This document shows, piece by piece, positions 34,523 to 42,798 of a stretch of 64,000 nt of DNA. The number at the start of each line of letters is the position of its first letter. Within the stretch, counting starts at the first letter, position 1. This DNA comes from Rhodobacter sp. CZR27. GTDB lineage: Bacteria > Pseudomonadota > Alphaproteobacteria > Rhodobacterales > Rhodobacteraceae. The stretch spans positions 1,388,501 to 1,452,500 of the forward strand of contig NZ_CP023548.1 of NCBI RefSeq assembly GCF_002407205.1. The letters run 5' to 3'. A model generated the notes under the pieces. The model made no database searches. It had not been told where the DNA came from and worked only from the letters and a program-made list of their open reading frames with translations. The translations under genes and the position numbers were made by a program.

Positions 34523-34723
34523 GCCATGAGCCTCCATGTATGGCGCGGGCAGCGGCCCGCGGGGGTGCGGCCCGGAAGGGGCCGGCGGTCTGCGGATCAC
34601 GGCAAAGGTTCGGGGCTCTGCACCTCCGCCGCAGCGCCGGACCGGCGGACGGCGGCCTCCTCCCATCCTTCGTTCTTCTGCCGTCGGCCTTTCGGCGATG
34701 ACGGACGGTTATGCCGGAATGGA

Positions 34724-34739
34724 AGCACGTCCGGTGCCA
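34724..34739 (-). promoter_or_regulatory. Sigma54 (-24/-12) promoter of the prm operon
   Basis: On the minus strand TGGCACCGGACGTGCT: a full TGGCAC -24 element, five bases, and GTGC in place of TTGC, with GG and GC exactly 10 nt apart. Expected transcript start is about 34712, some 190 bp before ATG 34522. A sigma54 activator and an rpoN gene flank the operon, which supports the call. Confidence 0.75.
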
Positions 34740-34830
34740 GAGACCGGGAAAACGCGCCGCTCCGGCGCCCGATGCACCGGGCGGCGCGACTAACATCCGG
34801 AAAGTGGCCGGGAAAAAAAATTCAGGAGGG

Positions 34831-34843
34831 AATCAGCAATTTC
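34831..34843. promoter_or_regulatory. IHF-like site between activator sites and prm promoter
   Basis: AATCAGCAATTTC matches WATCARNNNNTTR except the last base and follows an A8 tract at 34813-34820. IHF bending between an upstream activator site and the -24/-12 element is usual for sigma54 promoters. Confidence 0.4.
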
Positions 34844-34895
34844 GCCTCGTCGGCCGCAGCCGGTGCGCGGCCTGTCCAGGGCGCAGGCAGCTTTC

Positions 34896-34909
34896 GTTAC
34901 AGGTGTAAC
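34896..34909. promoter_or_regulatory. Palindromic activator-type site GTTACA-GG-TGTAAC
   Basis: GTTACAGGTGTAAC is an inverted repeat of 6-bp arms with a 2-bp spacer, about 160 bp upstream of the prm -24 element. A second GTTACA half lies at 34927-34932, and related GTAACA, TGTAAA and GTAACG/TGTCAC halves at 35010-35015, 35028-35033 and 35042-35056. The cluster fits an upstream activator sequence for the AcoR-type regulator serving both divergent operons. Confidence 0.55.
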
Positions 34910-35103
34910 GCGCCGGGTGATCCGGCGTTACAGCACGCGGACAGCTCGGGCGATTCGCGGCCTCGCCAGGGGTGCCGCGCCGCGGCGCCCGCGTTCTGCA
35001 CCTGCGACCGTAACAGGCTGAAACGGCTGTAAAGTCCCGGCGTAACGCCCTGTCACGATCGGCCCGGACGCCGCCGAAAAATATGTGTGCAGGATGCGCT
35101 TTT

Positions 35104-35119
35104 CGGCACCGGACCCGCT
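35104..35119 (+). promoter_or_regulatory. Sigma54-like (-24/-12) promoter of the rpoN operon
   Basis: CGGCACCGGACCCGCT has GG and GC 10 nt apart and shares GGCACCGGAC with the prm promoter on the other strand. It would start transcription near 35130, 47 bp before ATG 35177. The -12 box is weak (CCGC for TTGC), so this is a candidate only. Confidence 0.45.
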
Positions 35120-35176
35120 CGGCAGGCGGCCCATGGGTGCTACGCTTGTCCCGTGTTCCAGCAACGGAGGCGAGGA

Positions 35177-35641
35177 ATGTCCGGTTCCGAGGATCTTCCC
35201 ATCGGCAGGCCCGTGCCATCGCGTCTGGTGGCCGAGCGCGTCCTTGCGCGCGCCCCGCAGGATCTGGTCTTCGTGATGCGCTTCCTTGGCGAGAGCCAGG
35301 ACATCCTGCAGGCCCACTTCCGCCTGTTCCTGACCCGCCGTCTGGCCGAGGCGGGGGCCACGGCGGACGAGCATCCGCTGCTTCCGTTCTTCATCGACAG
35401 CCATGCCTCGGAGTTGCGCGACTTCGTCTTCACCGGCGTGTCGCTTGCCCGCCAGTTCCGCCTGCGCGAGATCGAGGAGCTGACGGGGGATGCCGAGGCC
35501 ACCATGCGCATCGACGTCTGGGACGCCATCGCAAGCCATATCGAACTGGCCGAGGCGCGGTTCGCGGACGGGATCGGCGCGGTGGTCGAGCGGCTGCGTC
35601 GGCAGGAGGCCGATCTGCACGCCGCGCGGAGGCCGGAATGA
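35177..35641 (+). CDS. Unknown helical protein, first gene of the rpoN operon
   Basis: 154 residues from ATG 35177 with GGAGGCGAGGA upstream. The sequence is almost entirely helical, with FVMRFLGESQDILQAHFRLF near residue 32, a conserved-looking HPLLPFFIDSHASELRDFVF stretch near residue 66 and an amphipathic C-terminus. No signal peptide, membrane segment or known motif. It is coupled to the next gene by an ATGA overlap. Shared control with prm suggests an accessory role in the monooxygenase system, but that is inference. Confidence 0.7.
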   Translation: MSGSEDLPIGRPVPSRLVAERVLARAPQDLVFVMRFLGESQDILQAHFRLFLTRRLAEAGATADEHPLLPFFIDSHASELRDFVFTGVSLARQFRLREIEELTGDAEATMRIDVWDAIASHIELAEARFADGIGAVVERLRRQEADLHAARRPE

Positions 35642-35898
35642 GCGCGCTGCTTTTCGCACGGATTGCCGCCGTGGGCGAGATCGCGCGGCTGGAATCGGAC
35701 CGCCAGCGTCTCGTCCGCACGCTTTCGGGCCTCGAGATCGAGGCCGCCGGCGGTGCAGCCGTGGATGCGGGGCGCGCCGCGGCCGAGGAGGCGCTAGCCG
35801 CCTGCGACCTGCGCATGACGACGCTCGAGGCGCGTCTTGCGCAACTGGACCGGGATCTGGCGGCAGAGGCGTCGCCGGGAGAGGAGAGAAAGCCATGA
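35638..35898 (+). CDS. Short coiled-coil protein of the rpoN operon
   Basis: 86 residues, ATG overlapping the previous stop and its own stop overlapping the next ATG. Leu/Ala/Arg-rich with heptad-like spacing (RLVRTLSGLEIEA, then MTTLEARLAQLDRDLA), so a coiled coil is likely. No family recognised. It probably interacts with the product of one of its coupled neighbours. Confidence 0.65.
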   Translation: MSALLFARIAAVGEIARLESDRQRLVRTLSGLEIEAAGGAAVDAGRAAAEEALAACDLRMTTLEARLAQLDRDLAAEASPGEERKP

Positions 35899-36980
35899 AC
35901 CAGACGCTCGCACTGACACCCTTCGATCTCCTCTCCCGGCGGTGGCTGCGACCGGCGGAAGTGTGCGGGGCGATCTTCGAGGCCAGCGGCAAGGCCGTGG
36001 TCTTTCGCGATGTCGAGGGCCGGCTGGCGCTGGCGCCTGTGGCCGATGCCGAGGATACGCCGGCCCGCCTGAGGCTGGAACTCGAAACGGGGCGTGCCGT
36101 GATCCGTCCGCGCCAGCACGAACCCGCGCCGCTTGCCGAGGCGGCGCTCGTCACTGCCGCGATCGCGCCGTTTCCCGGGCCCGGGGTGCTTGCCGCCGAT
36201 GCCGCGGGCGCGCTGCACCGCGTGACGCCGAGGGGACAGGTGACAGCGCTTGCCCCGGCCGCCGGGCCGGTCAAGGCACTCGCCTGTGACCCCGTGCATT
36301 TCAGCCTGGTCATTGCCCGCGAGGCGGGGGTGGAGATCCTCGACGCCGATCTTCGCCGGCTCGGCCACGTGGAGACCGACCGGCCCCGCGGGATCGCCGT
36401 CCGCGACGGCCGCATCGCCGTGGCCCATGCCGGCGGCCTGACGCTTCGCGACGCGACCTCCTGCCGCCACCTCGCCATTCCGGAGCCCGAAGGCGCGCCG
36501 GCGCTCGACCCCTCGGGGAGCTGGGCGGCGGGGCGGACGGCCGCGGGCGGTCTGTGGCTGGCCGAGATCGCCACGGGCCGGATCGCGCATCTGGCGGACT
36601 TTCCGCTGCCGCCTGCGTCGGTCGGCTTCGACACCGCCGGGCGGCTCGTGACCTCGGGCGCCTATCGGCTTACCGCCTGGAGCCTCGACCGGCCGCCGTT
36701 CGAGGATGGGATGGCAGGAGCGCTCCGGACCGGGCGGCCGGGGCTGGTGGCGGTGACGGCGGCGGCACCCCATCCCCGGCGCGATGTCGTGGCGGTCGGG
36801 CGGGCCAACGGGGAACTCGCGCTCGCCCGGCTGGGCCAGCCGGACGAGATGGTGCTGCGGCCCGGGGACGGCGACGCGATCGGGGTCCTCGTCTGGTCGG
36901 CGGATGGCCGGCACCTGGCCATCGGCACGCGCGGCGGTCTGGCTGCCCTCGTCGATTTTCCCGCACAGATCTTCAAATGA
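35895..36980 (+). CDS. Beta-propeller (WD40-like) protein of the rpoN operon
   Basis: 361 residues. The C-terminal half shows repeated propeller blades, for example PHPRRDVVAVGRANGELALA followed by LVWSADGRHLAIGTRGGLAAL; weaker blades fill the middle (DPSGSWAAGRTAAGGLWLAE). No signal peptide, so it is cytoplasmic and likely a scaffold for protein contacts. Family not recognised beyond the fold. It is translationally coupled to the coiled-coil gene upstream and followed 16 bp later by a 57-residue gene. Confidence 0.68.
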   Translation: MNQTLALTPFDLLSRRWLRPAEVCGAIFEASGKAVVFRDVEGRLALAPVADAEDTPARLRLELETGRAVIRPRQHEPAPLAEAALVTAAIAPFPGPGVLAADAAGALHRVTPRGQVTALAPAAGPVKALACDPVHFSLVIAREAGVEILDADLRRLGHVETDRPRGIAVRDGRIAVAHAGGLTLRDATSCRHLAIPEPEGAPALDPSGSWAAGRTAAGGLWLAEIATGRIAHLADFPLPPASVGFDTAGRLVTSGAYRLTAWSLDRPPFEDGMAGALRTGRPGLVAVTAAAPHPRRDVVAVGRANGELALARLGQPDEMVLRPGDGDAIGVLVWSADGRHLAIGTRGGLAALVDFPAQIFK

Positions 36981-36996
36981 GCCACAGGAGGCTGCC

Positions 36997-37170
36997 ATGA
37001 CCACCCGCAATCACCTTGACGAGCCGAGCAAGGACGCGTTCTTCGCCCGCATCGCCGAGCTTTCCGACGAGATGATCGCCGCGCATGGCCGCGACTTCGC
37101 CGTGGGCGCCCTGGTGCTTGCCGCGCGCTTCATCTGCGACCGGACACCGGACGCGCTGAACCGCCACTGA
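36997..37170 (+). CDS. Small 57-residue protein of the rpoN operon
   Basis: 57 residues from ATG 36997 with CAGGAGG 6 nt upstream. Helical, with DAFFARIAELSDEMIAAHG and FAVGALVLAARFICDRT. No motif known. Strong ribosome site and position inside the operon favour a real gene; longer frames through it are shadows of the propeller gene. Confidence 0.65.
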   Translation: MTTRNHLDEPSKDAFFARIAELSDEMIAAHGRDFAVGALVLAARFICDRTPDALNRH

Positions 37171-37181
37171 AGGAACCCGCG

Positions 37182-37223
37182 ATGACCGGTCCCCGCCCCC
37201 CCGCGCCGGGTTGCGCGGGATGA
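37182..37223 (+). CDS. 13-codon leader ORF overlapping rpoN
   Basis: ATG 37182 has AAGGAA 7 nt upstream; the frame is 13 sense codons, Pro/Gly-rich, and ends with TGA in an ATGA overlap with the rpoN start at 37220. rpoN itself lacks a good ribosome site, so this leader may deliver ribosomes to it. Confidence 0.45.
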   Translation: MTGPRPPAPGCAG

Positions 37224-38470
37224 GCCGGCTCGGCCTGCGTCTCGGGCAGCGGCAGGTCCAGACCGTCAGCCAGCTGGCGGCGCTCTCGCTGCTCAGGATG
37301 GATGCCGCCGAGCTTTCGGCCCATCTTTTGGCCGAGGCCCGGCGCAATCCCTTCCTTCGGCTTCGCTCTCCGGCGCTCGGCGCTCCCCTGTCCGGAACGG
37401 AGCCGTTGGCCGCCGCACCCGGCCTGCACGACCATGTGCGCGCCGAGATCGGCCTGCGCCTCACGAGGCCGGCGGACCTGCATCTTGCGGAGCGGTTCAT
37501 CGAGGCGCTGGCGCCCTCGGGGTGGCTGGAGCAGCCGGTGGAGGCGATCGCGGCCGCGGCGCGCGTCCCGGTGGCCCATGCCCTTGCCCTGCTCGAGATG
37601 CTGCAGCAGATCGAGCCGGCCGGCCTGTTCGCGCGCAGCCTGCGCGAATGCCTGCGCCTGCAGGCGGCCGACCGTGGCCAGTTGACGCCGGCGATGGAGC
37701 GGGTGCTCGACCGGCTCGACCTTCTGGCGGCCAAGGGGCCCGCCGCGGTCGCCGTCGATGCCGGCCTTGATCCGGCGGAAGTCGGCTGCTGCCTTGGCGC
37801 GATCCGCCGCATGGATCCCAAGCCCGGCGCCCGGTTCGACGATGCCGCGCACGCGCCGCCGCTGCGCGAGCCCGACCTGCTGGCGCGACGCTCTGCCGGG
37901 GGATGGACGGTGGAGCTGAACCGCTCGCTCCTGCCTGCCGTCCGGGTGGCGGATCTTCCCGCCGGACGGCCGGGGGACGAGGTCGCACGCCTCAGGCGCG
38001 AGGCGCGCGAGTTGCAGCGCGCGCTGTCGCGGCGGGGCGAGACGGTGCTACTGGTCGGCGCCGAGGTCGCGCGGCGCCAGCAGGCGTTCCTCGATCATGG
38101 CCCGGACGCCCTGCAGCCCCTGCGACTGGCCGACGTGGCGCGACCGCTCGGCCTGCATCCCAGCACGGTGAGCCGGGTGGTCAGCGGGCTTCTGTTGCAG
38201 ACCCCGCACGGCATCGTGCCGGTGCGGCTGCTGTTCCGAAGCGCGCTGGCGGCAGGCGAGGGCGGCGGCGTGACCGCGGCCGTCCTGCAACAGCGCATCC
38301 GCGCCCTCGTCTCGGCCGAGGACGGGCGTCGCCCGTTGGACGACGAGGCGCTGGCCGCGGAGCTGGGACGCGCCGGCATCCGGGTGGCGCGACGAACGGT
38401 CGCGAAGCATCGGGCGCTGGCAGGCATCCTTCCGGTGGCGCAGCGTCACGCCCTGCCGCGCGAGGCGTGA
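37220..38470 (+). CDS. rpoN: RNA polymerase sigma-54 factor (paralogue)
   Basis: 416 residues. The N-terminal region I is recognisable but altered (LGQRQVQTVSQLAALSLLRM in place of the usual QxLxMTPQLQQAI). Acidic region II is nearly absent. The core-binding domain follows, then the helix-turn-helix LGLHPSTVSRVVSG, the TPHGIVPVRLLF segment and the RpoN box ARRTVAKHR near the C-terminus, which reads the -24 element. R. sphaeroides-type bacteria carry several rpoN copies, each matched to its own activator. Its place across from prm points to a sigma factor devoted to this island. Start at ATG 37220 is set by overlap with a short leader ORF. Confidence 0.93.
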   Translation: MSRLGLRLGQRQVQTVSQLAALSLLRMDAAELSAHLLAEARRNPFLRLRSPALGAPLSGTEPLAAAPGLHDHVRAEIGLRLTRPADLHLAERFIEALAPSGWLEQPVEAIAAAARVPVAHALALLEMLQQIEPAGLFARSLRECLRLQAADRGQLTPAMERVLDRLDLLAAKGPAAVAVDAGLDPAEVGCCLGAIRRMDPKPGARFDDAAHAPPLREPDLLARRSAGGWTVELNRSLLPAVRVADLPAGRPGDEVARLRREARELQRALSRRGETVLLVGAEVARRQQAFLDHGPDALQPLRLADVARPLGLHPSTVSRVVSGLLLQTPHGIVPVRLLFRSALAAGEGGGVTAAVLQQRIRALVSAEDGRRPLDDEALAAELGRAGIRVARRTVAKHRALAGILPVAQRHALPREA

Positions 38471-38897
38471 CCTCACCGCCGCGCCGTGCCCGGATATTCT
38501 CATCACGTGTTTCCCGTTCGGGTGAAACCTGTTTCCCGCCAAGGATCTTCGTGTCGGCGACTCGCGGCGTATATTATCGGAATGATCGGGTAATTCCCGC
38601 CTGAGTGTCTTCCTAATACCACATCTCAACCTGAGATATAAAATCCGACCCGTATTCATGAAGGACAGCCGGATCGACTTGCCCAATTGGACTTTGCCAT
38701 CTTGTTGACACCAGATGGACGTATTCTTAAGAGTAGTATCTATAACTTTAGTAATCTGTCGGAGCCCGAACGGATCACGCCACGACTAACCTTCGGGCCG
38801 CCCCGGCAGGCCCCAGGCTATTGAACAAGACCGGCAAACCGACTGCGCCGTGCATGACGGACAGCAGTTTCCTGCCGCTCTAGCGGAGCAATGGAAA
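38471..38897. other. AT-rich intergenic region upstream of the polysaccharide cluster
   Basis: 427 bp without a gene and clearly richer in A+T than its surroundings, mainly 38560-38770. A sigma70-like promoter candidate is TTGACA at 38705-38710, 17 bp, then TAAGAG at 38728-38733, reading toward the polysaccharide genes. A short inverted repeat GTTTC/GAAAC lies at 38509-38528 just after rpoN and may end that operon. Confidence 0.5.
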
Positions 38898-39935
38898 ATG
38901 GACGGAAGCCCGATTCCGGTCGTCTCGACCGGCAGTGACTTTTTTTCGCCACAGTTCAGTCGGCGAAAGATCGTTCTGGTCGCAGGCGGCGCCGGCTTCC
39001 TGGGATCCCACCTTTGCGACAACCTGATCGCCGACGGCCATTCCGTCGTCTGCCTCGACAATCTGCAGACCGGCCGCATGGAGAACATCGCCGGCCTTCT
39101 CAAGAATGACCGGTTCCACTTCGTCCGGCATGACATCACCAATGCCTTGCCATGGGACGGGCCGCTGGACGAGATCTACAACCTCGCCTGCGCGGCCTCG
39201 CCGCCGCTTTACCAGAAGGATCCGATCCACACCTTCCGCACCTGCACCGAGGGCGTGCTGAACCTGCTCGGGCTGGCCCGGCGCACCGGCGCGCGGATCC
39301 TGCAATCCTCGACCTCCGAGGTCTATGGCGACCCCGAGGTCACCCCGCAGCGCGAGGGCTACCGCGGCGCGGTGAACACCGTCGGGCCGCGGGCCTGCTA
39401 CGACGAGGGCAAGCGCGCCGCCGAGACGCTGTTCTGGGAATTCGGCGCCCATCAGGGTGTCGAGGTGCGCATCGCGCGCATCTTCAACACCTATGGCCCG
39501 CGGATGAGCCCGGACGACGGTCGCGTCGTGTCGAACTTCGTCGTGCAGGCGCTTACCGGAGCGGACCTGACGCTCTACGGCGACGGGATGCAGACGCGCT
39601 CCTTCTGCTATGTCGACGACATGGTGGCGGGCCTGCGGCGCCTGATGGCGGCGGAGTGCAGCATGCCGGTCAACCTCGGCAATCCGGGCGAGTTCACCAT
39701 GCGCGAGCTGGCGGACCGGGTGCTTCGCCTGACGGGTTCGCGCTCGAGGATCGTGCACCATCCGCTGCCGGTAGACGATCCGCGCCAGCGCCGGCCGGAC
39801 ATCGGCTTTGCGACGTCGGTTCTGGGCTGGGCTCCGACGGTGCCGCTGGAACAGGGTCTCGCCCTCACGATCCGCCATTTTGCGGACGAGCTGAAGACCC
39901 TCCCGTTGCGCGAGGCCGAACTGCATCATGTCTGA
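38898..39935 (+). CDS. UDP-glucuronate decarboxylase-like NAD-dependent epimerase/dehydratase
   Basis: 345 residues. The extended SDR fold is clear: [14 protein letters not shown] near residue 35, [12 protein letters not shown] with the catalytic Ser/Thr, and YDEGKRAAE with the Y-x-x-x-K pair, plus the [11 protein letters not shown] and [15 protein letters not shown] motifs typical of UDP-xylose synthases. It likely converts UDP-glucuronate to UDP-xylose. ATG 38898 is chosen because GGAG lies 12 nt before it and the earlier GTG 38850 has no ribosome site. It overlaps the next gene by 8 nt. Confidence 0.85.
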   Translation: MDGSPIPVVSTGSDFFSPQFSRRKIVLVAGGAGFLGSHLCDNLIADGHSVVCLDNLQTGRMENIAGLLKNDRFHFVRHDITNALPWDGPLDEIYNLACAASPPLYQKDPIHTFRTCTEGVLNLLGLARRTGARILQSSTSEVYGDPEVTPQREGYRGAVNTVGPRACYDEGKRAAETLFWEFGAHQGVEVRIARIFNTYGPRMSPDDGRVVSNFVVQALTGADLTLYGDGMQTRSFCYVDDMVAGLRRLMAAECSMPVNLGNPGEFTMRELADRVLRLTGSRSRIVHHPLPVDDPRQRRPDIGFATSVLGWAPTVPLEQGLALTIRHFADELKTLPLREAELHHV

Positions 39936-40920
39936 CGTCGTTCTGGTGACGGGCGGTGCGGGCTTCATCGGCTCGCACGCCTGCAAGGCGTTGCGGAGGG
40001 CCGGCTACCGGCCGGTGAGCTTCGACAACCTGAGCACGGGCCATGCGGATGCGGTCCGCTTCGGACCGCTCGTGCGCGGCGACGTCCGCGACGCCGCGGC
40101 GGTCGAGGCCGCGCTTCGTGGCCACGGGGCGGTGGCTGTCATGCATTTCGCGGCCTCGGCCTACGTCGGCGAATCGGCCAGCGATCCCGCGAAATACTAC
40201 GACAACAACCTGGGCGGGATGATCGGGCTGATCCAGGGCTGCCGGGCCGCAGGCGTCCGGCGCATCGTCTTCTCGTCAAGCTGCGCCACCTATGGCGTGC
40301 CCGCCAGCCTTCCGATCCGCGAGACGCTGGAGCAGCGGCCGATCAACCCCTATGGCCGGACGAAGCTGATCTGCGAGCAGATGCTGCGCGACATGGGGGT
40401 CGAGGGCTTCGCCCATGTCGCGCTGCGCTATTTCAACGCCGCCGGCGCCGACCCCGAGGGCGAGCTGGGCGAGCGTCACGACCCCGAGACCCATCTGCTG
40501 CCGCTGGCGCTGCGGGCGGCGTCGGGGCAGGGCGGTCCGCTTGCGATCTTCGGCACCGACTACCCGACCCCCGACGGCACCTGCATCCGCGACTACATCC
40601 ACGTGGCCGATCTGGCCCGGGCGCATGTGCTGGCGCTTGGCCGTCTGCTGAGCGGGGGCGAGAGCGTCGCGCTGAACCTCGGCACGGGGCGGGGGCTGTC
40701 GGTGCGCGAGATCGTCCGGGCGATCGAGACCGCCACCGGCCGGCAGGTGCCCCTGCGGATGGAGCCGCGCCGTCCGGGCGATCCGCCCGAGCTGACGGCG
40801 GATCCGGCGCGGGCCGCGGCCGAGCTTGGCTTCCGCACCGAATGCTCGGACATCGCCACCATCGTGCGCCACGCCGCGCCGTGGTTCGGGCTGGAGACGG
40901 CCGATGTCGCAGCGCAGTGA
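39928..40920 (+). CDS. galE: UDP-glucose 4-epimerase
   Basis: 330 residues. GalE signature: [15 protein letters not shown] at the NAD site, [25 protein letters not shown] and the catalytic NPYGRTK with Y-x-x-x-K, then [14 protein letters not shown] and [15 protein letters not shown]. It interconverts UDP-glucose and UDP-galactose. Start overlaps the previous gene; the glycosyltransferase start lies 17 nt inside its end. It supplies sugar nucleotides to the polysaccharide synthase of the same operon. Confidence 0.92.
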   Translation: MSDVVLVTGGAGFIGSHACKALRRAGYRPVSFDNLSTGHADAVRFGPLVRGDVRDAAAVEAALRGHGAVAVMHFAASAYVGESASDPAKYYDNNLGGMIGLIQGCRAAGVRRIVFSSSCATYGVPASLPIRETLEQRPINPYGRTKLICEQMLRDMGVEGFAHVALRYFNAAGADPEGELGERHDPETHLLPLALRAASGQGGPLAIFGTDYPTPDGTCIRDYIHVADLARAHVLALGRLLSGGESVALNLGTGRGLSVREIVRAIETATGRQVPLRMEPRRPGDPPELTADPARAAAELGFRTECSDIATIVRHAAPWFGLETADVAAQ

Positions 40921-42784
40921 CCGCAAGCGCGCAAGGGCAAGGCTGAAGCGGCAGGAGCGCCTTCGCAGCCGGGCCGGAACCGGGGCGCGCTACCTCGAGC
41001 CGATCATGAGCCGTGTGCAGCGCAGGCATTATGGCGTCCTAGCGCTGCTCTGGCTGGTCTCGCTGGTCTGGTTCTGGGTCTGGTGGCTGAAGCCCGTGCA
41101 TGTCATCGGCTGGCCGGGGTTCCTGTTCGTGACCCTTCCGCTCGTCTGGCTGAGTGCGCTGCAGCTCTATTTCGTCATCGTCCTGTTCTACGCCCACCGC
41201 TCCTCGGCGCCCGATCCGGTGCCCGGTCGCTGGCGCGTGGCGATGATCGTGACCAAGACCCCGTCCGAGCCGTTCCCGGTCGTGCGCCGCACGCTCGAGG
41301 CGATGCTGGCGCAGGACTATCCGCACGACACCTGGCTTGCCGACGAGGATGTGACGCCCGAAACCGCGGCTTGGTGCGCGGCGCATGGGGTCAAGATCTC
41401 GTGCCGGAAGGGGCGCGCGGACTATCACCGCGCGGTCTGGCCGCGCCGCACGCGCTGCAAGGAGGGCAACCTTGCCTTCTTCTATGACCACTGGGGCTAT
41501 CGCGACTATGACATCGTGGCGCAGCTCGATGCCGATCATGTGCCCCAGCCAGGCTACCTGCGCGAGATCCTGCGGCCCTTCGCCGATCCGGGCGTGGGCT
41601 ATGTCAGCGCGCCCAGCATCTGCTCGGCCAACGCCGGCGAAAGCTGGGCCGCGCGCACGCGGCTTCACACCGAAGCCACGTTCCATGGCGTGTTCCAGAC
41701 CGGCTACGCCGGGTTGCTGGCCCCGATGTGCATCGGCTCGCATTACGCGGTGCGGACGCGGGCGCTGAAGGAGGTCGGTGGCCTCGGGCCGGAACTGGCC
41801 GAGGATCACTCGACCTCGATGCTGATGAACGCGGGCGGCTGGCGCGGCGTCCATGCCATCGACGCCATCGCCTTCGGCGACGGGCCCGCCAATGTCGCGG
41901 ACCTCGCCACGCAGGAGTTCCAGTGGTCGCGCAGCCTGCTGTCGCTGCTGCTGAGCCATACGCCGCGCTACCTGGGCCGGCTTCCGGCACGGCTGAAGTT
42001 CCTCTTCGTGGCCTGCCAGCTCTGGTATCCGATGTTCGCGGTCGTCATGGTGATGATGTATGTCGCGCCGATGCTGGCGCTGCTGCTCGACATGCGCTTT
42101 GCGGACGTGACCTTCCCGGCCTTCATCGGCCATTCGCTGCCGGCGGTGGCGATCCTGACCTGGATGGCGTGGCGCCTGAAGCGCGACGGATTCTGCCGGC
42201 CGGTCGACGCGCCGATCGTCAGCTGGGAGAAGGCGCTGTTTCTCGCGATGAAATGGCCCTGGGTGCTCTGGGGTTGCGCGATGGCGGTGCGGGACCGCGT
42301 GACCGGGCGGTTCGTCGACTTCCGCATCACGCCCAAGGGCGAGGCGGCGAACCGGCGCATCCCGCCCCGGATGACGGCGATCTACGTGGTGCTGGCGGCC
42401 GGCTGCGTGGTGCCGGTGTTCCTGGCGCAGGACGTGTCCGAGGCGCGCGGCTTCCTGCTTCTGTCGATGCTGAACGCCGCGCTCTACGGCTGTCTCGTCG
42501 CCGTGATGGTCTGGCACCACCTGCGCGGTCTGGGCGCGGTCTGGCGCGAGCAGATGGCCGATCTTGCCGTGCAGGGACTGGCCGTGGCCGCCGTGATCGG
42601 CCTCGTGGTGGCCGGCGCGATGATGCGAGGGCCCGAAAGCCTGGCCGCGCTCGCCTTCGGGCTGGAGCCGCTGCAGCTGACCCGCGCCGAATACGTCGTG
42701 TCCGGCGCCGCAAGCGGAGAAGAGCCGCGGGTGCACTTCCGCTTCGCACCCGCATGGAACTCCAGCCCCCTGATCGGTGGCTGA
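40904..42784 (+). CDS. Membrane GT2 polysaccharide synthase (cellulose-synthase-like)
   Basis: 626 residues. Two N-terminal membrane spans (residues about 42-95), a GT2 catalytic domain with TKTPSEP, the LDADHVP motif, the AEDHSTSM acceptor motif and QEFQW in the place of the processive QxxRW, then four or more C-terminal spans. No PilZ domain, so c-di-GMP control through this protein is unlikely. It should polymerise a beta-linked glycan across the inner membrane. The Arg-to-Gln change in QxxRW is unusual. The product is not predictable; mixed-linkage or hetero-glucan are options. Confidence 0.87.
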   Translation: MSQRSDRKRARARLKRQERLRSRAGTGARYLEPIMSRVQRRHYGVLALLWLVSLVWFWVWWLKPVHVIGWPGFLFVTLPLVWLSALQLYFVIVLFYAHRSSAPDPVPGRWRVAMIVTKTPSEPFPVVRRTLEAMLAQDYPHDTWLADEDVTPETAAWCAAHGVKISCRKGRADYHRAVWPRRTRCKEGNLAFFYDHWGYRDYDIVAQLDADHVPQPGYLREILRPFADPGVGYVSAPSICSANAGESWAARTRLHTEATFHGVFQTGYAGLLAPMCIGSHYAVRTRALKEVGGLGPELAEDHSTSMLMNAGGWRGVHAIDAIAFGDGPANVADLATQEFQWSRSLLSLLLSHTPRYLGRLPARLKFLFVACQLWYPMFAVVMVMMYVAPMLALLLDMRFADVTFPAFIGHSLPAVAILTWMAWRLKRDGFCRPVDAPIVSWEKALFLAMKWPWVLWGCAMAVRDRVTGRFVDFRITPKGEAANRRIPPRMTAIYVVLAAGCVVPVFLAQDVSEARGFLLLSMLNAALYGCLVAVMVWHHLRGLGAVWREQMADLAVQGLAVAAVIGLVVAGAMMRGPESLAALAFGLEPLQLTRAEYVVSGAASGEEPRVHFRFAPAWNSSPLIGG

Positions 42785-42798
42785 CAGGAAGGAGATGG

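Larger units (their letters stand above)
34523..35176. other. Divergent regulatory region between prm and rpoN operons
   Basis: A 654-bp gap without a gene. It holds the two -24/-12-like elements, the GTTACA/TGTAAC cluster and the IHF-like site listed separately. Open frames across it lack ribosome sites and coding character. Confidence 0.7.
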
